DNA from: an uncultured Dehalococcoidia bacterium
Lineage (GTDB): Bacteria; Chloroflexota; Dehalococcoidia; Tepidiformales; Tepidiformaceae
Length of the DNA stretch: 64,000 nucleotides
Direction of reading: 5' to 3'
Assembly: GCA_938015525.1 (NCBI GenBank)
Contig: CALLPC010000021.1
Span: 1 to 64,000, forward strand
In this document: positions 17,913-26,608 of the stretch, in pieces
Layout: each line of letters opens with the position of its first letter
Numbering within the stretch: position 1 is the first letter of the stretch
Notes under the pieces: model-generated
Seen by the model: only the letters and a program-made list of their open reading frames with translations
Databases searched by the model: none
Told to the model about the DNA's origin: nothing
Translations under genes and position numbers: made by a program

Positions 17913-19313
17913 GTGACGACACTCGAACGGCCTCGCACGGTAGGCGAACTGCGCGCCTCCGGGTACCGCGTCCTCCCCGTCCGCGAGGAGATGCGCAAGA
18001 ACCTCATCGCCAAGATCCGCAGCGGCGAACCCCTCTTCCCCGGCATCTACGGCTACGAAGACACCGTCATCCCCCACGTCGTCAACGCTATCCTCGCCGG
18101 GCAGGACATCATCTTCCTCGGCGAGCGCGGCCAGGCCAAATCCCGCATCATCCGCTCCCTCGTCTCCCTCCTCGACGACGAAATCCCCATCCTCGCCGGC
18201 TGCGAAATCCCCGAAAACCCCTTTGACCCCATCACCCAGGCCGGGCGCAACATCATCGCCGAAAAAGGCGACGACGCCGAGCTCGAATGGCTTCCCCGCG
18301 ACAAACGCTACGGCGAAAAGCTCGCCACCCCCGACATCACCATCGCCGACCTCATCGGCGAAGTCGACCCCATCAAAGTCGCTGAAGGCCGCTACCTCAG
18401 CGACGAGCTCACCATCCACTACGGCCTCATCCCGCGCACCAACCGCGGCATCTTCTGCATCAACGAGCTCCCCGACCTCGCCGAGCGCATCCAGGTCGGC
18501 CTCCTCAACATCATGGAAGAGCGCGACGTCCAGATCCGCGGCTACCGCATCCGCCTGCCGCTTGACGTCTTCATCGTCGCCTCCGCCAACCCCGAGGACT
18601 ACACCAACCGCGGCCGCATCATCACTCCACTCAAAGACCGCTACGGCGCGCAGGTCCGCACCCACTACCCCACGCGCATCGAGTACGAAATCGACATCAT
18701 GGAGGCGGAGCACCACCCGGTGCCGGCCGACTTCGACGTCGCCGTCCCGCAGTACATGAAAGAAATCATCGCGGAGATCAGCCGCCTCGCCCGCCGCAGC
18801 CCCGACATCAACCAGCGCTCCGGCGTCAGCGTCCGCGCCTCCATCGCCAACTACGAGTCCATGCTCGCCAACGCCCTCCGCCGCGCCATCATCACCGGCG
18901 AGGACCGCGTCGTCCCGCGCGTCAGCGACCTCCCCTACGTCGTCCCCGCCCTCTCCGGCAAAGTCGAATTCGAAACCGTCGAGGACGGCCGCGAAGACCA
19001 GATCATCGAAAAGCTCATCCAGGGCGCCGTCGTCGCCGTGTTCAATCGCACGTTCAACCTCGGCGAGCTCGAGCCCGTCGTCAACCGCTTCAAAGCGGGC
19101 GTCGCCGTCGAAGTCGGCGACATGGTCCCGTCCCGGGAGCACGCCGCTATCGCCCGCCAGATCGAAGGCCTCATGCCTGCCATCGAGAAGCTCGGCGCTT
19201 CACGCAGCGACGCCGAGACGGCCGCCGCACTCGAGTTCATCCTTGAAGGCCTCCACCTCAACAAACGGCTCAACAAGGACCGCGTCGGCGGCAAAACCCA
19301 ATACCGCGGCTAA
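17913..19313 (+). CDS. MoxR/magnesium-chelatase-like AAA+ ATPase
   Basis: FLGERGQAKSRIIRSL (Walker A-like), GIFCINELPDLAERIQVGLLNIMEERDVQIRGYR, VASANPEDYTNRGRIITPLKDRY. Confidence 0.88.
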   Translation: MTTLERPRTVGELRASGYRVLPVREEMRKNLIAKIRSGEPLFPGIYGYEDTVIPHVVNAILAGQDIIFLGERGQAKSRIIRSLVSLLDDEIPILAGCEIPENPFDPITQAGRNIIAEKGDDAELEWLPRDKRYGEKLATPDITIADLIGEVDPIKVAEGRYLSDELTIHYGLIPRTNRGIFCINELPDLAERIQVGLLNIMEERDVQIRGYRIRLPLDVFIVASANPEDYTNRGRIITPLKDRYGAQVRTHYPTRIEYEIDIMEAEHHPVPADFDVAVPQYMKEIIAEISRLARRSPDINQRSGVSVRASIANYESMLANALRRAIITGEDRVVPRVSDLPYVVPALSGKVEFETVEDGREDQIIEKLIQGAVVAVFNRTFNLGELEPVVNRFKAGVAVEVGDMVPSREHAAIARQIEGLMPAIEKLGASRSDAETAAALEFILEGLHLNKRLNKDRVGGKTQYRG

Positions 19314-19314
19314 G

Positions 19315-19854
19315 GTGACCGCCACCGACCTCCGCATCCGCGACATCGAACCGGCTGGCCCCCTCTTCGAGGGGGCCATCGCCGTTTACGGCGACGCCTT
19401 CGCCGAGCCGCCCTATAGCGACCTCGACCGGGGCCGCGAGGTCCGCGCCCGCATCCGGGACACGCACCGTTACCGCCAAGGCTTCCGCTTCCTCATCGCC
19501 GAATCAGAAGGCGTCATCCTCGGCATGGCCTACGGCTACCGCGGCGAAGAGGGCCAGTGGTGGCACGATGCCGTCGCCCGCTGGCTCGGCCCGCGCAAAT
19601 CCGAAGAGTGGCTGAGCAACGCCTACGAAGTCGTCGAAGTCGCCGTCGCGCCCGCTGCCCAGGGCCGCGGTATCGGCACCGCCCTCATCACCGCCCTCCT
19701 CGCCGGGCGGCCAGAGAGCACCGCGGTCCTCAGCACCCGGACCGACAGCCGTGCCCACGAGCTCTACCGCCGCCTCGGCTTCGACTACCTCGCCGAGATG
19801 ACCTTCACCGTCGGCGGCTGGCCGTTCTACATCATGGGCCGCCGCCTCCGCTGA
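19315..19854 (+). CDS. GNAT family N-acetyltransferase
   Basis: VVEVAVAPAAQGRGIGTALITALLAG; GTG start directly after preceding stop. Confidence 0.85.
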   Translation: MTATDLRIRDIEPAGPLFEGAIAVYGDAFAEPPYSDLDRGREVRARIRDTHRYRQGFRFLIAESEGVILGMAYGYRGEEGQWWHDAVARWLGPRKSEEWLSNAYEVVEVAVAPAAQGRGIGTALITALLAGRPESTAVLSTRTDSRAHELYRRLGFDYLAEMTFTVGGWPFYIMGRRLR

Positions 19855-19892
19855 CCGTAATCCCCGCCGGCGCTACCTTTACTCCCAGCCCC

Positions 19893-20228
19893 ATGCCCGA
19901 ACCCGTCACCTTCCGCTGCATCAAGTGCCGGAGCACCGTCGAAACCCTCGCCTTCGGCACGACCCAGCGCAACCACTGCAACCAGTGCCTCTGGAGCCGT
20001 CACGTCGATAACTTCCCCGGCGACCGGAAGGCCGCTTGCGGCGGCCCCATGGAGCCCCTCGCCGTCTTCGTCGCCCCCGATGGCGAATGGATGCTCATCC
20101 ACCGCTGCAAATCCTGCGGTGTCCTCCACGAAAACCGCATCGCCGGCGACGACAACCTCATGGTCCTCATGGCCATCGCCGCCCGCCCCCTCGCCAACCC
20201 ACCCGTCCCCCTGGAGTACCTCCCGTGA
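19893..20228 (+). CDS. RNHCP domain-containing zinc-ribbon protein
   Basis: TTQRNHCNQCLWSRHVD and RCKSCGVLHENRIAGDDN. Confidence 0.85.
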   Translation: MPEPVTFRCIKCRSTVETLAFGTTQRNHCNQCLWSRHVDNFPGDRKAACGGPMEPLAVFVAPDGEWMLIHRCKSCGVLHENRIAGDDNLMVLMAIAARPLANPPVPLEYLP

Positions 20229-21091
20229 CCCGCAGCCGCGCCCTCGACCTGTTGCTCCAGAATCTCCAGCTCGAACGGCTCGACCGCGACCTCTTCCTCG
20301 GTCACCCCGGCCCCGGAAACGGCCGCCTCTTCGGCGGCCACGTCGCCGCCCAGTCCGTCATCGCTGCCGGCCTCACCATCGAACCCGGCGCCGGCTACAT
20401 CCACTCCCTCCACGCCTACTTCCTGAAGGGCGGCACCCACGACGTCCCCATCCGCTTCGTCGTCGACCGCATCCGCGACGGCCGTACCTTCTCCACCCGT
20501 CACGTCGTCGCCTACCAGGGCGGAGAAGCCATCTTCGACCTCTCCGCCTCCTTCGCCCGTCCTGAGGAAGGCGTCACGCACCAGGACGTCATGCCCAGCG
20601 CCCCTCCCCCCGATGGCCTCCCCGACTGGGAGGACGTCCGCGGCGAAATCCTCGAAGACGCAGAGCGTCGCCGCCGCTCCCAGCCCATCGAAATCCGCGT
20701 CGTCGACCCCGACCTGCCCGGCGAACGCCTCCCCCCGCGCCGCCGCATCTGGATGCGCCCCAACGGCGACCTCCCCGATGACCCCCTCATCCACGCCGCC
20801 GTCCTCACCTACGCGTCCGACCGCACCCTCCTCTCCACTGCCGCACGCCCTCATGGCCTCACCTGGGGCCGCCGCATGTCCGCCAGCCTCGACCACGCGG
20901 TCTGGTTCCACGCCCCCGTCACGTTCAACGATTGGGTCCTCTACGCGAGCGAAAGCCCGGTAGCAAGGCACGCCCGCGGCCTGATTTTCGGCTCCATCTG
21001 GACGCCCGGCGGCCTCCGCATCGCCTCCGTCGCCCAGGAAGGCCTCATCCGCATCCCCCGCGACCGCGTCGAAGACCCGCCCGGCCGCTAG
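20225..21091 (+). CDS. tesB: acyl-CoA thioesterase II (TesB-like)
   Basis: GRLFGGHVAAQSVIAAGLTI ... SLHAYFLKGG ... LDHAVWFHAPVTFNDWVLY. Confidence 0.88.
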   Translation: MTRSRALDLLLQNLQLERLDRDLFLGHPGPGNGRLFGGHVAAQSVIAAGLTIEPGAGYIHSLHAYFLKGGTHDVPIRFVVDRIRDGRTFSTRHVVAYQGGEAIFDLSASFARPEEGVTHQDVMPSAPPPDGLPDWEDVRGEILEDAERRRRSQPIEIRVVDPDLPGERLPPRRRIWMRPNGDLPDDPLIHAAVLTYASDRTLLSTAARPHGLTWGRRMSASLDHAVWFHAPVTFNDWVLYASESPVARHARGLIFGSIWTPGGLRIASVAQEGLIRIPRDRVEDPPGR

Positions 21092-22365
21092 AGCACCAGC
21101 CGCGCCGGCTGCTCCAGGACGCCCCTCACCTCCGCCAGGAACCCTGCACCTTCCACCCCATCCGTCACCCGGTGGTCCGCGCTCAGCGCCACCTTCATCA
21201 CCTGCCGCACCACGACCTCCCCGTCGCGCACCACCGCCTTCGGCATCACCGCGCCGACCCCGAGAATGGCCGCCTGTGGAGGATTGATGATGCCGATCAG
21301 CGTCTCCACCCCGTAGGCGCCAAGGTTCGTAATCGTGAACGTCCCCTCCCCGTACTCCGCGGCCGTCAGCTTGCCCGCCCGCGCCCGCTCGACGAGGTCC
21401 TTCGTCTCCTGGGCGATACGCCCCAGCGACTTCCCCTGGCAATCGAGCACCGCAGGCGCAATCAGCCCTTCCTCCAGCGCGATGCCGATACAGATGTTGA
21501 CCCGCTCATGCATCCGCAGGCCATCCTCACTGTAGGCCGCATTGAATTTCGGGTGCCGCTCCAGCGCAATCGCACACGCCTTCACGATGAGGTCGTTGAT
21601 TGTGACCTTCTGCCCCTCGGGCAGCCCCGCGTTCAGCTGCGCCCGGAACTCCAGCGCATCCGTCATGTCGATATCGAGCGTCAAGTAGTAGTGCGGCTGC
21701 GTCTGCTTCGAAAGCGTCATCCGATGCGCAATCGCCCGGCGCATCTTCCCGAGCTCCGCCACCTCGCCCAACGCTGGCGCTGGCGCGGCCAACGGGCGGG
21801 CCGCCGGTGCGGGCGGCTCGGGAGCCGCAGCAGCCGCCCCAGCGCCGCGCGCCGCAATCGCCGCTTCCACGTCCCGCCGCAGAATCCGGCCGTCCGGCCC
21901 CGAGCCCCGCAGCCCGCGGATGTCGATGCCTGCCTCCTGCGCAATCTTCCGGGCCACCGGGCTGACCCGGATGCGCCCATCTTCTGCCTCCGGCTCGCGT
22001 TCCGCCGGCTCCGCTCGACCGGCAGGCACGGCCTCCGGCTTCTGCGCCGCCGCCTTCACCTCCGGCTCGATCTCCCGCTTCGCCGGCGGCGGAACCGGCT
22101 TCCGCGCCACCTCCGGCGCCGATTCGCTCGGCTCGCCCAGGATGGCGATGACATCCCCAACCGGCACGATGTCGCCCTCGTGCGCTACCAGCTTCAGAAT
22201 CGTGCCCGATTCGAACGCCTCCAGCTCGACCGTCGCCTTGTCCGTCTCGATCTCCGCGATGACGTCCCCTCGCCTGACCGTGTCACCCACCTGCTTCAGC
22301 CAGCGGACCAGCGTCCCCTCCACCATGTCCGCTCCCATCTGCGGCATCGTCACTTCGATCGTCAC
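21088..22365 (-). CDS. 2-oxoacid dehydrogenase E2 (dihydrolipoamide acyltransferase)
   Basis: Lipoyl motif EIETDKATVELEA, E3-binding domain SPVARKIAQEAGIDIRGLRGSGPDGRI, catalytic SADHRVTDG. Confidence 0.93.
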   Translation of the reverse strand: MTIEVTMPQMGADMVEGTLVRWLKQVGDTVRRGDVIAEIETDKATVELEAFESGTILKLVAHEGDIVPVGDVIAILGEPSESAPEVARKPVPPPAKREIEPEVKAAAQKPEAVPAGRAEPAEREPEAEDGRIRVSPVARKIAQEAGIDIRGLRGSGPDGRILRRDVEAAIAARGAGAAAAAPEPPAPAARPLAAPAPALGEVAELGKMRRAIAHRMTLSKQTQPHYYLTLDIDMTDALEFRAQLNAGLPEGQKVTINDLIVKACAIALERHPKFNAAYSEDGLRMHERVNICIGIALEEGLIAPAVLDCQGKSLGRIAQETKDLVERARAGKLTAAEYGEGTFTITNLGAYGVETLIGIINPPQAAILGVGAVMPKAVVRDGEVVVRQVMKVALSADHRVTDGVEGAGFLAEVRGVLEQPARLVL

Positions 22366-22369
22366 GGGC

Positions 22370-23353
22370 CTACTCCTTGAACATCCCGAGGACCGCCTCG
22401 ACGACGTCCTCTTCCGACGGCAGCGCGTGGAACTCGAGGTTCCGATTGTAGGGCAGCGGCACGTCCTTGCACGCCACCCGCGCTACCGGCGCATCCAGCC
22501 AATCGAACGCCCGCTCCATGACCTGCGCCGCCAGCTCGCCCCCGAACCCGCCGAACCTCCACGCATCTTCCACGATGACCGCCCGGTTCGTCTTCTTCAC
22601 CGAGCGGACCACCGTCTCGATATCCAGCGGCCGGAGTGTCCGCAGGTCGATCACTTCCGCGCTGATCTCCTCCTGCTCCTCCAGCATCTGCGCCGCGCGG
22701 ACCGCCTGGTGCACGCTTCCGCTGTAGCCCACGATCGTCACATCGGTCCCTTCCCGCATCACGTTCGCCACCCCGAACTCGACGAGGAAATCCGGGTCGT
22801 CCGGCACCTCGCCGCGGAGGCCGTAGTTCGCAGTGTGCTCGATGAAGACCACCGTGTTCTGGTCACGGAACGCCCGCTTCAGGAGGCCCTTCGCGTCCGC
22901 CGGCGTCGAAGGACAAACGACCTTCAGGCCCGGGAAGTGGGCGTACAGCCCCTCCAGGCTGTGACTGTGCGTCGCCGCCAGCTGCGAGCCGCCCCCGCTC
23001 GCCATGCGAATCACGAGCGGCACGTTGATCTGCCCGTTCGACATATGCAGCAGTTTCGCCGCATTGTTCACAATCTGGTCGAGCGCCAGGAAGCTGAAGT
23101 TGATCGTCATGATTTCGACCATCGGGTGCAGCCCGCCCATCGCCGCCCCGATGCCGATGCCCACGATGGCCGACTCCGCGATCGGCGTATCCCGCACCCG
23201 CTCCTCGCCGAACTCCTCCAGCAGTCCCTTCGTTACCGCGTACGAGCCGCCGTACAGCCCGATGTCCTCCCCCATCAGGAAAATGCGCTCGTCCCGCAGC
23301 ATCTCCTCCCGGAGCGCCTCCCGGAGCGCGTCCCGCATCCGCATGATCGCCAT
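22370..23353 (-). CDS. pdhB: pyruvate/2-oxoacid dehydrogenase E1 component, beta subunit
   Basis: MRDALREALREEMLRDERIFLMGEDIGLYGGSYAVTKGL; adjacent to E1 alpha and E2. Confidence 0.92.
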   Translation of the reverse strand: MAIMRMRDALREALREEMLRDERIFLMGEDIGLYGGSYAVTKGLLEEFGEERVRDTPIAESAIVGIGIGAAMGGLHPMVEIMTINFSFLALDQIVNNAAKLLHMSNGQINVPLVIRMASGGGSQLAATHSHSLEGLYAHFPGLKVVCPSTPADAKGLLKRAFRDQNTVVFIEHTANYGLRGEVPDDPDFLVEFGVANVMREGTDVTIVGYSGSVHQAVRAAQMLEEQEEISAEVIDLRTLRPLDIETVVRSVKKTNRAVIVEDAWRFGGFGGELAAQVMERAFDWLDAPVARVACKDVPLPYNRNLEFHALPSEEDVVEAVLGMFKE

Positions 23354-23356
23354 CGT

Positions 23357-24346
23357 CTACTCCTTGTACAGGTGGTCGAAGAGCGTATCCAGCGCCGGCT
23401 GCGGGCTCCGTTCCGCGAATTCCACCGCCTCCTCGACGACCGCCCGCGCCCGGGCCTCGACCTCCGCGAAGCCCTCCTCATCGAGCATCCCGGCCGCCAT
23501 CATCTGCCCCTTCAGCCGCTCGATGCAGTCCCGGCGCTTCGCTTCCTCGACCTCCTCCTTCAGCCGATACAGCTCCGGGTCCGCCATCGAATGCCCGCGG
23601 TATCGGTACGTCATCGCCTCGATGAAGTACGGCCCCTTACCCGCCCGTGCATGCGCGACCGCCTCGCGCGTCGCCCCGTACACCGCCAGCACGTCCATCC
23701 CATCCACCGAAACCGCCGGCATGTTGTACGCCGCCGCCAGCTTCGGGACCTCCGTCGAAAGCGACGCCTTGAACGGCACGCCCATCCCGTAGAGGTTGTT
23801 CTCGCAGAAAAAGACCGTCGGCGTGTTCCAGAGCACCGACATGTTCAGCGCCTCGTGGAACTCCCCCTCCCCGACGCTCCCCTCGCCGAAGATGCAGAGC
23901 GTCACGAAGTCCTCGCCCTTCATCTGCGCTGCTACGCCGAGCCCGACGGCCAGCGGCAGGTGGGCCGCCACAATCGCATACCCCCCCAGGAATCCCTTCT
24001 CCACGTCGTACAGGTGCATCGAGCCCCCGCGCCCGCCTGCGACCCCCGTCGCCTTCCCGAACAGCTCCGCCATTACCCCGTTCGGGTCCACCCCGCGCGC
24101 CAGGGCATGCCCGTGGTCCCGGTAGTGCGTCAGGACCTTGTCGCGCTCCTCCAGGCAGTTGATGGAGCCGACGGCACACGCCTCCTGCCCCGTGTACAGG
24201 TGCAGGAACCCGCGAATCTTCCCCTTCGTGTACAGCTCGCCACACCGTTCCTCGAACTGCCTGATGAGCACCATCTGGTACAGGAACAGGCCAAGCCGCT
24301 CCGCCCCGAGCTCCCGCATCAGGTCGTGCTGGATGTCCGTTGTCAT
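23357..24346 (-). CDS. pdhA: pyruvate/2-oxoacid dehydrogenase E1 component, alpha subunit
   Basis: GRGGSMHLYDVEKGFLGGYAIVAAHLPLAVG; GEGSVGEGEFHEALNMSVLWNTPTVFFCENN. Confidence 0.93.
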   Translation of the reverse strand: MTTDIQHDLMRELGAERLGLFLYQMVLIRQFEERCGELYTKGKIRGFLHLYTGQEACAVGSINCLEERDKVLTHYRDHGHALARGVDPNGVMAELFGKATGVAGGRGGSMHLYDVEKGFLGGYAIVAAHLPLAVGLGVAAQMKGEDFVTLCIFGEGSVGEGEFHEALNMSVLWNTPTVFFCENNLYGMGVPFKASLSTEVPKLAAAYNMPAVSVDGMDVLAVYGATREAVAHARAGKGPYFIEAMTYRYRGHSMADPELYRLKEEVEEAKRRDCIERLKGQMMAAGMLDEEGFAEVEARARAVVEEAVEFAERSPQPALDTLFDHLYKE

Positions 24347-25764
24347 GCCGGTACGGCTCCTTCCCGCGGCGTCGGCCGCCGCCTCGCCATGTGAATCGCC
24401 TCGCCGTCAGCTGCCAGCGCGGCCTCCTTCAGCGCCTCCGGCAGGGTTGGGTGCGCATGCACCGCAAACCCGACCTCCGCAGACGTGGCCTCCAGCAGCA
24501 TCACCATCGTGGCCTCTCCCAGCAGGTCATTGATGTCGTGCCCCACCATGTGGATGCCCAGCACCTGCCCGGTCACTTCGTCGACCACCACCTTCACGAA
24601 CCCTTCCGTGTGCCCCGCGGCCACCGCCTTCCCGAGCGCCGTCAACGGAAACCGCCCCGTCTTCACCGCAAATCCCGCCTGGCGCGCCCCAGCCTCCGTG
24701 TACCCAATCGACCCCACCTGCGGCTGGCAGAACGTGGCCCGCGGCATCTGCACGTAGTCCGGTTCCGGGCGCTCCAGCCCCGCAATCGCCTCCGCTGCCA
24801 GCACCCCCTGGTGCGAGGCCACGTGCGCCAGCATCAGCTTGCCCGTCACATCGCCGACCGCGTAAATCCCAGGGACGTTCGTCGCCATCCGCCCGTCGAT
24901 ATCGATGAATCCCCGTGTCGTCGAGACCCCCGCCGACTCGAGCCCGAGCCCCGCCGTGTGCCCGGCAAACCCGACGGCCAGCAATACCACCTCCCCCTCC
25001 ACGGTCCCGCGCTCCCCTCCCGTCTCCGTCCGCACGACCACCCCGGCCTGCGTGTGCTCGATCCCCGTCACACGCGTCCCCACCAGGCAGCGCACGCCCC
25101 GGCCCTCGAAGCTCCGCTTCAGCAGCCTCCCGACCTCCGGGTCCTCCAGCGGGAGGAGCGTCTCCATCAGCTCGACGAGCGTCACCTCCCCCCCGTAGCT
25201 CGCCCACAGGTGCGCGAACTCGACCCCGACCGGACCCGCCCCGATAATCACCGCCCGCGCCGGCGCCTCCCGCCGGAGCAGCGCTTCCCGGCTCGTGAGC
25301 ACCCGCTCGCCGTCCGGCTCGATTCCCGGCAGCACCCGTGTTTTCGCACCCGTCGCGATGACGATGTTCTTGGCCCGGTGCTCCTGCCCCCGCGCAACCA
25401 CCGTCCGCGGTCCCCCCAGCCGTGCCTCCGCCGCCACCACTTCGACCCCGTTGTCACGGAGCAAACCCTCCACCCCCCCGACGAGCTGGTCCACCACCTC
25501 CCGGCTTCGGTCCACCGCTGCCCCGTAATCGAACCGGACCCCCTCCGCTCCCGCCAGCCCCCACTTCTTGCCCTCGCGCACAGCGTTCACTACATCGGCG
25601 TTCCGCAGGAGCGCTTTACTCGGGATGCACCCCCAGTTCAGGCAGAGCCCGCCGAGCCGCTCCTTCTCGAATACCACCGCTCGCAGGCCAAGTTGCGCCG
25701 CGCGGATCGCTGCCACGTACCCGCCGAAGCCACCGCCGATGACCGCGACGTCCCACTCAGCCAT
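24343..25764 (-). CDS. lpdA: dihydrolipoyl dehydrogenase (E3)
   Basis: GGLCLNWGCIPSKALL; IIGAGPVGVEFAHLWASYG; HAHPTLPEALKEA. Confidence 0.94.
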   Translation of the reverse strand: MAEWDVAVIGGGFGGYVAAIRAAQLGLRAVVFEKERLGGLCLNWGCIPSKALLRNADVVNAVREGKKWGLAGAEGVRFDYGAAVDRSREVVDQLVGGVEGLLRDNGVEVVAAEARLGGPRTVVARGQEHRAKNIVIATGAKTRVLPGIEPDGERVLTSREALLRREAPARAVIIGAGPVGVEFAHLWASYGGEVTLVELMETLLPLEDPEVGRLLKRSFEGRGVRCLVGTRVTGIEHTQAGVVVRTETGGERGTVEGEVVLLAVGFAGHTAGLGLESAGVSTTRGFIDIDGRMATNVPGIYAVGDVTGKLMLAHVASHQGVLAAEAIAGLERPEPDYVQMPRATFCQPQVGSIGYTEAGARQAGFAVKTGRFPLTALGKAVAAGHTEGFVKVVVDEVTGQVLGIHMVGHDINDLLGEATMVMLLEATSAEVGFAVHAHPTLPEALKEAALAADGEAIHMARRRPTPREGAVPA

Positions 25765-25789
25765 AGCGTCCTCCTAGACTACCATAGGG

Positions 25790-25817
25790 ATTATCGAACG
25801 GCCTCCTGGCAGGCCAA
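25790..25817 (-). promoter_or_regulatory. candidate PDH-operon promoter TTGGCC-16-GATAAT containing inverted repeat
   Basis: -10 25790-25795, -35 25812-25817 (minus strand); GGCCT-N6-AGGCC at 25800-25815. Confidence 0.5.
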
Positions 25818-25873
25818 AGCGAGCCGCCTCACCACTCTGCCCGAGACCCCGGACCCTGTCTACCGCCGAACGT

Positions 25874-26548
25874 TTACGTACCCGCGCCCGTCCGGCCCTC
25901 GAACACATCCACCTGCCCCGGCCGTCGCAGCACGTACATCGCATGCGTCCGCAGCACCGGCACGGCCGCCAGCGGCCCGTACAGCCACGGCGCAAACCGG
26001 CCAACCCGTCGCGCAATCGGCGGCGCCAGCGTCAGCGTCTTCGTCCGCATCGGGCACCGCGGGAACCACCGCCGCACGTCATCCTCCAGCACCGGGTGGA
26101 CGTTCGGGTTCGCGGGGTTCCGCCGCCGCATGTCATACACCAGGATGAGGCCGCCCGGCCGGGTGATGCGCACCAGCTCCGCCGCAATCCGCTGCGCCAC
26201 GTCCTCGTCCGCCACCGAACTGAACAGCGTGAACGCCATCGCAAGGTCGAACGCCCGGTCCGGCTCCGGGATCCGCTCCGCGCTGCCCTCGTGGACCCGG
26301 ATATCACTCGCGTGCGCCCGGCAGTAAGCGACCGCGCCCGGGTCGATGTCCTGCCCCGCCACATTCCCCGGCTTCGCGCCCCACTGCACCAGCATCCGCA
26401 GGTTGTACCCCGTCGAACATCCCGCTTCGAACGCCCGCAGCTCCGCCAGCGAATGCCAGCCCACGCGGCGGAAGAGGCCAGCCAGGTACCGCTCCCGCTC
26501 CTGTACCATCAGTAAATTGCCGGGTTGAAGGATCGACTGGTCCGCCAT
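25874..26548 (-). CDS. class I SAM-dependent methyltransferase
   Basis: RAFEAGCSTGYNLRMLVQWGAKPGNVAGQDIDPGAV; ITRPGGLILVYDMR. Confidence 0.88.
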   Translation of the reverse strand: MADQSILQPGNLLMVQERERYLAGLFRRVGWHSLAELRAFEAGCSTGYNLRMLVQWGAKPGNVAGQDIDPGAVAYCRAHASDIRVHEGSAERIPEPDRAFDLAMAFTLFSSVADEDVAQRIAAELVRITRPGGLILVYDMRRRNPANPNVHPVLEDDVRRWFPRCPMRTKTLTLAPPIARRVGRFAPWLYGPLAAVPVLRTHAMYVLRRPGQVDVFEGRTGAGT

Positions 26549-26608
26549 GCCGCACCGCCAATCTACGCCGCCGGCAGCCTCGGGAAAAGGCGGTATCATC
26601 GCCTCGCC

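Noticed and set aside
17736-19142. 468-aa minus ORF opposite the AAA+ gene
   Set aside because: Low-complexity Asp/Val/Gly composition; mirror frame of a recognisable AAA+ protein.
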